Assembly (NCBI GenBank): GCA_902772565.1 | Contig: CACYBJ010000092.1 | Location: forward strand, 1 to 8,991 | Source of the DNA: an uncultured Lachnospiraceae bacterium | GTDB lineage: Bacteria > Bacillota > Clostridia > Lachnospirales > Lachnospiraceae | DNA length: 8,991 bases | Direction of reading: 5' to 3' | Shown here: one piece after another, positions 5,814-8,991 of the stretch | How the letters are laid out: the number at the start of each line of letters is the position of its first letter | Position numbering within the stretch: position 1 is the stretch's first letter | The notes under the pieces: generated by a model | The model's input: only the letters and a program-made list of their open reading frames with translations | What the model was told of the DNA's origin: nothing | The model's database searches: none | Translations under genes and position numbers: made by a program

Positions 5814-7444
5814 AACTCTCTGATTATTGAGTGTTTTGGTATATCTTCCGGATGTATTGTAAGGAAATAGCTTAAGAATTTCAATAATGAATTGGCTTTT
5901 TCATACTCCGGAGCATCTTCCTTAATACTGAACAGCAAAGGTTCTGCGTACTGCTTGATTACCGCCAGTTCGTAAAGGAGGGCGGAATTGAACATAACAT
6001 CGGCAGATTCCTGATACGGGAAGATGTTGTTTCTCTCTCCTCTTCTTACGGAAGGCCATCTTCTGATGGTTTCCGTGGGATCTATGTTTCTGGTTCTGGC
6101 ATCTCTTATCATTCGGCGAAGCAGACGGCTTTCTGTTGTTGAAATCCTGTTATGTTCGTCGATATTAATCTGAGTAAGAGCGCTTATGTAAATCTTAAAC
6201 TTTGAAGACTGAGGAAGGGAATAGCTGAGCTTGTCATTGATTCCGTGAATTCCTTCAATTACAAGGATATCGTCTTTTCCGAGAGTAAGCATGTCGCCCT
6301 TAAACTCTCTGTGACCTGTCTTAAAGTTAAAGGTAGGCATTTCAACGGTTTCACCGTTAAGAAGCCTGGTCATGGTTTCATTAAAGAATTTAAGGTCAAC
6401 CGCCTCAAGACATTCAAAGTCATATTCGCCGTTTTCATCCTTAGGTGTATCCACTCTTTCAACATAGAAATCATCAAGAGCAATGGGATGAGGCTTAAAG
6501 CCTTCAATTGTAAGATGAATACTGAGTCTGTGTGAAAATGTGGTCTTTCCGGAAGAAGAAGGTCCGGCAATCATTACAAACTTAACTCCGCCGCGTCTCT
6601 TTATGGCATCTGCAATTTCTCCCAGTCTCTTTTCATGGAAGGTTTCGGCAGCAAGTACCAGATCCGAGGGGTTATGATTGCATATGTATTCATTCAAATC
6701 ACCGACAGTTGCAATACCGAAGTCCGCAGCCCAGTTGCTGGATTTTGAAATAGTCTTAAAGAAATTGGTACGTTCTCCGGGCTCGCCCAGTTCATCCGGG
6801 TTTTCAAGAGACGGATATACAAGGAGGATTCCGTCATGGTAGGGTCTTACGTCAAATACTTTAAGACTTCCGGTGGAATAAGGCATGTAACCGTAGAAAT
6901 AATCACAGAAATTGTCGAGGAAATACACGTTGGTATTGGATTCCATTCTGAATTTAAGAAGTTTGGCCTTATCCTTCATGCCGACTTTTTCAAAGATATT
7001 AATGGCTTCGGCTGTGGTCAGAGTCTTCTTCTGGAACCTGAAATCATTTGATATGTAGTTCCTCATGTGCTGCTTAATGTCCTCAAGCAGTTTCTCTGTT
7101 ACATCAAAGCCTTTAACAGTACAAAACACTGTTCTTCCGATACCGTAATCAAGAGAAGCCTTTTTAATATCCTTATGAGGAACACAGCTGTATAAAGCCT
7201 TTAAGAATACCAGCTGAATACCTCGCTCGTAGGCTCTCATGCCGGCTTCGTCAGTATAGGTTACGGTTTCAACAGCGTCACCGTCGGATACACGATGAGT
7301 AAGTTCTCTTAAAATACCGTTAACACGACACAAAATAACACTTTCCGGATTGTCGCATACTCTTTGCACCAAGGAATAAACGGATTCGTTTTCCTTTGCT
7401 GAGCAATCTGCACCCTGAAGTTTTACAATAATTTCCTTTTCCAT
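5786..7444 (-). CDS. TGS-domain nucleoside (uridine) kinase-like protein
   Basis: This 552-residue protein joins a threonyl-tRNA-synthetase-like N-terminus to a uridine kinase/phosphoribulokinase P-loop domain. Residues 1 to about 65 look like a TGS domain, and about 70-230 resemble the synthetase second additional (editing-associated) domain. The kinase part has Walker A GPSSSGKT at 294-301, LDDFYVER at 323-330, the DFECLEAVD block at 342-350, VIEGIHG at 395-401 and an arginine-rich RRMIRDARTRN lid at 443-453. The family is usually annotated as uridine kinase or nucleoside kinase; the in vivo substrate is not clear, and the TGS part suggests nucleotide or RNA sensing. Length is normal for this fusion in Firmicutes. 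The ATG at 7444 has GGGGGA upstream at 7-nt spacing. It lies 18 bp after trmK and 7 bp before rnpB. Confidence 0.88.
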   Translation of the reverse strand: MEKEIIVKLQGADCSAKENESVYSLVQRVCDNPESVILCRVNGILRELTHRVSDGDAVETVTYTDEAGMRAYERGIQLVFLKALYSCVPHKDIKKASLDYGIGRTVFCTVKGFDVTEKLLEDIKQHMRNYISNDFRFQKKTLTTAEAINIFEKVGMKDKAKLLKFRMESNTNVYFLDNFCDYFYGYMPYSTGSLKVFDVRPYHDGILLVYPSLENPDELGEPGERTNFFKTISKSSNWAADFGIATVGDLNEYICNHNPSDLVLAAETFHEKRLGEIADAIKRRGGVKFVMIAGPSSSGKTTFSHRLSIHLTIEGFKPHPIALDDFYVERVDTPKDENGEYDFECLEAVDLKFFNETMTRLLNGETVEMPTFNFKTGHREFKGDMLTLGKDDILVIEGIHGINDKLSYSLPQSSKFKIYISALTQINIDEHNRISTTESRLLRRMIRDARTRNIDPTETIRRWPSVRRGERNNIFPYQESADVMFNSALLYELAVIKQYAEPLLFSIKEDAPEYEKANSLLKFLSYFLTIHPEDIPKHSIIREFIGGSYFNV

Positions 7445-7462
7445 TATAAATCCCCCAAAGAT

Positions 7463-8158
7463 TTATTCGTAATACTTAAGCGCGGCAAGAACTGCCTCTC
7501 TTTCCGAATTTACCGGCTCATTAAACAATTTTCTGCCATCAAGACGCATGGCAGCGATGATTTCGTCACATCTGCCAAGTCTTTCATATAAATGGATTTT
7601 CAGAACCGGATTTTTAGACTCAAGAAGATACTTTCCGTACTTGAATTCCGTTTCCGAGGCGGATGCATAGACCTCATCCTTACCGGGAACGGCACGGATT
7701 GCTGTGTAGAACTTGCCTTCATCCACAGTGCAGTCTTCCGCATCGATTCGAAAACCCAGTTCCAGAAGTTTCTTCCTTACCAGGTCCACATCGGACTGGG
7801 GCTGAAGTACCACGGCAGATGCCGAAAGAAACACTTCTTTTCCGACTTCCAGAATACGGCAGATCAAAACGCCGCCCATACCGTTTGCGGAAATCACATC
7901 ACAATCACCGGGCTTTAAGGCATCTGCCCCGTCGGAAAGCTTAATGGTGATTTTATCGGAAAGTCCTGCGGCTTTTATGTTTTCTTCCGCAATTTTTAAA
8001 GGGCCTTCTCTTAAATCCATGGCATATGCCGACGAAGCCTGACCGGATTCCACCATGAAAATAGGGAGATATGCATGGTCACAGCCGATATCCGCAAGGA
8101 CCCCGCATTTGCCGCAGAGCCCTGCAATCATTTCGAGTCTTTTAGATAATTTATTCAT
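7463..8158 (-). CDS. trmK: tRNA (adenine(22)-N1)-methyltransferase
   Basis: TrmK transfers a methyl group from S-adenosylmethionine to N1 of A22 in the D-arm/loop region of certain tRNAs. The 231-residue protein shows the family N-terminus SKRLEMIAGL and SAM motif I ADIGCDHAYLP at 22-32. MDLREGPLKIAEENIK at 47-62 is the acidic motif II region. The catalytic-loop motif, usually AGMGG, reads NGMGG at 92-96. VLQPQSDVDLVRKKLLELGF at 117-136 is the conserved C-terminal part of the Rossmann core. Length fits the family. The start codon overlaps the rpoD stop by one base (TAATG), so translation is probably coupled. An rpoD-trmK order is common in Firmicutes; a Nif3-like gene often follows, but here the kinase takes that place. 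Confidence 0.9.
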   Translation of the reverse strand: MNKLSKRLEMIAGLCGKCGVLADIGCDHAYLPIFMVESGQASSAYAMDLREGPLKIAEENIKAAGLSDKITIKLSDGADALKPGDCDVISANGMGGVLICRILEVGKEVFLSASAVVLQPQSDVDLVRKKLLELGFRIDAEDCTVDEGKFYTAIRAVPGKDEVYASASETEFKYGKYLLESKNPVLKIHLYERLGRCDEIIAAMRLDGRKLFNEPVNSEREAVLAALKYYE

Positions 8159-8991
8159 TAGTCTTCAAGATAATCCTTAAGTCTTCTGCTTCGGCTAGGC
8201 TGACGGAGCTTTCTGAGAGCCTTGGCTTCAATCTGTCTGATACGCTCACGAGTTACGTTGAACTCTTTACCTACTTCTTCAAGAGTTCTTGTTCTTCCGT
8301 CATTAAGACCGAATCTGAGTTCAAGAACCTTTCTTTCCCTGTCGGAAAGTGTACTTAAAGCTTCGGCAATCTGCTGCTTTAAAGCTTCCTGAGTGGCAAC
8401 ATCTTCCGGTACAGGCATATGATCGTCCTGAACGAAATCGCCAAGATGTGAATCATCCTCTTCACCTACAGGGGTTTCAAGGGATACAGGCTCCTGGGAA
8501 ATCTTCTGGATTTCATTTACTCTTTCTACGGAAATATCCATGTATTCAGCGATTTCATCAGGGGATGGCTCACGTCCGAGGGACTGTACCAGTTCTCTCT
8601 TGGCTCTTACAAGCTTGTTGATGTTTTCAACCATGTGTACAGGAACACGGATGGTTCTGGCCTGATCGGCAATTGCTCTTGTAATAGCCTGTCTGATCCA
8701 CCATGTGGCATAAGTCGAGAACTTGAATCCCTTTTCGTAATCGAATTTCTCGGCAGCCTTGATAAGACCCAGGTTACCTTCCTGAATAAGATCCAGGAAC
8801 TGCATTCCGCGGCCTACATAACGCTTTGCAATACTTACAACAAGACGGAGGTTGGCCATTTCAAGTCTCTTCTTAGCCTCGAGATCGCCGTCCTGAATTC
8901 TCTTTGCAAGTTCAACTTCCTCTTCGGCAGTAAGAAGCGGCACCTTACCGATGTCCTTAAGATACATTCTTACGGGATCGTCAACGCCTAC
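8158..8991 (-). CDS. rpoD: Primary sigma factor RpoD/SigA, N-terminus cut by window edge
   Basis: This is the housekeeping sigma subunit that directs RNA polymerase to TTGACA/TATAAT promoters. The frame stays open to the right edge: the last eight visible codons read VGVDDPVR before MYLKDIGKVPLL, so the Met at 8967 is internal and region 1.1 is missing. I see 277 residues. Region 1.2 is at about 5-31, region 2 at about 48-118 with the core- and -10-binding segments (LIQEGNLGLIKAAEKFDYEKGFKFSTYATWWIRQAITRA), region 3 at about 118-165, and region 4.2 at about 236-263 with the helix-turn-helix VGKEFNVTRERIRQIEAKALRKLR. These match group 1 sigma factors, not stress or sporulation sigmas. Near-consensus promoters in this window fit such a factor. 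First visible gene of an operon with trmK, the kinase and perhaps rnpB. Confidence 0.96.
   Translation of the reverse strand, partial: VGVDDPVRMYLKDIGKVPLLTAEEEVELAKRIQDGDLEAKKRLEMANLRLVVSIAKRYVGRGMQFLDLIQEGNLGLIKAAEKFDYEKGFKFSTYATWWIRQAITRAIADQARTIRVPVHMVENINKLVRAKRELVQSLGREPSPDEIAEYMDISVERVNEIQKISQEPVSLETPVGEEDDSHLGDFVQDDHMPVPEDVATQEALKQQIAEALSTLSDRERKVLELRFGLNDGRTRTLEEVGKEFNVTRERIRQIEAKALRKLRQPSRSRRLKDYLED

Noticed and set aside
5456..5830. Plus-strand ORFs across rnpB
   Set aside because: They lie opposite RNase P RNA, whose conserved blocks and helices explain the sequence.

Overview
The window looks like a chromosomal core-gene segment of a low-to-moderate GC Firmicute, most likely a Clostridia relative such as Lachnospiraceae. 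That placement is inferred from gene content, AGGAGG-type ribosome binding sites, codon use and the primary sigma factor sequence; no 16S gene is present to confirm it. Every gene I can support lies on the minus strand, so transcription runs from high to low coordinates. No mobile element, CRISPR array, tRNA or plus-strand gene was found.

The right half (about 8991 to 5418) holds the 3' part of rpoD (cut by the window edge), then trmK (tRNA m1A22 methyltransferase, overlapping rpoD by one base as TAATG), then a 552-residue TGS/uridine-kinase fusion protein, and 7 bp after its stop the RNase P RNA gene rnpB. These are tightly packed and probably co-transcribed, at least in part. They link transcription initiation, tRNA modification, nucleotide metabolism and tRNA 5' maturation.

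The middle (about 5418 to 5121) is a small stand-alone unit: a promoter, a 44-residue single-membrane-segment peptide gene with a good ribosome binding site, and a strong intrinsic terminator. The promoter is flanked by two 17-bp sites, each made of two TGTAACA heptamers in 10-bp phase, which fit the GlnR/TnrA-type consensus TGTNAN7TNACA. This is the least ordinary part of the window.

The left half (about 5121 to 516) is an operon driven by an extended -10 promoter: thrC (threonine synthase), a cytosolic serine beta-lactamase-like hydrolase, and typA/bipA (ribosome-associated GTPase). After typA comes a 132-bp spacer with a near-consensus sigma-70 promoter, then dapA (4-hydroxy-tetrahydrodipicolinate synthase, cut by the left edge). 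That spacer is packed with five inverted repeats, two on the promoter boxes and three as tandem hairpins in the predicted leader. thrC and dapA both draw on aspartate-derived intermediates, so the left half has a loose aspartate-family amino-acid theme with a ribosome-biogenesis GTPase between them.
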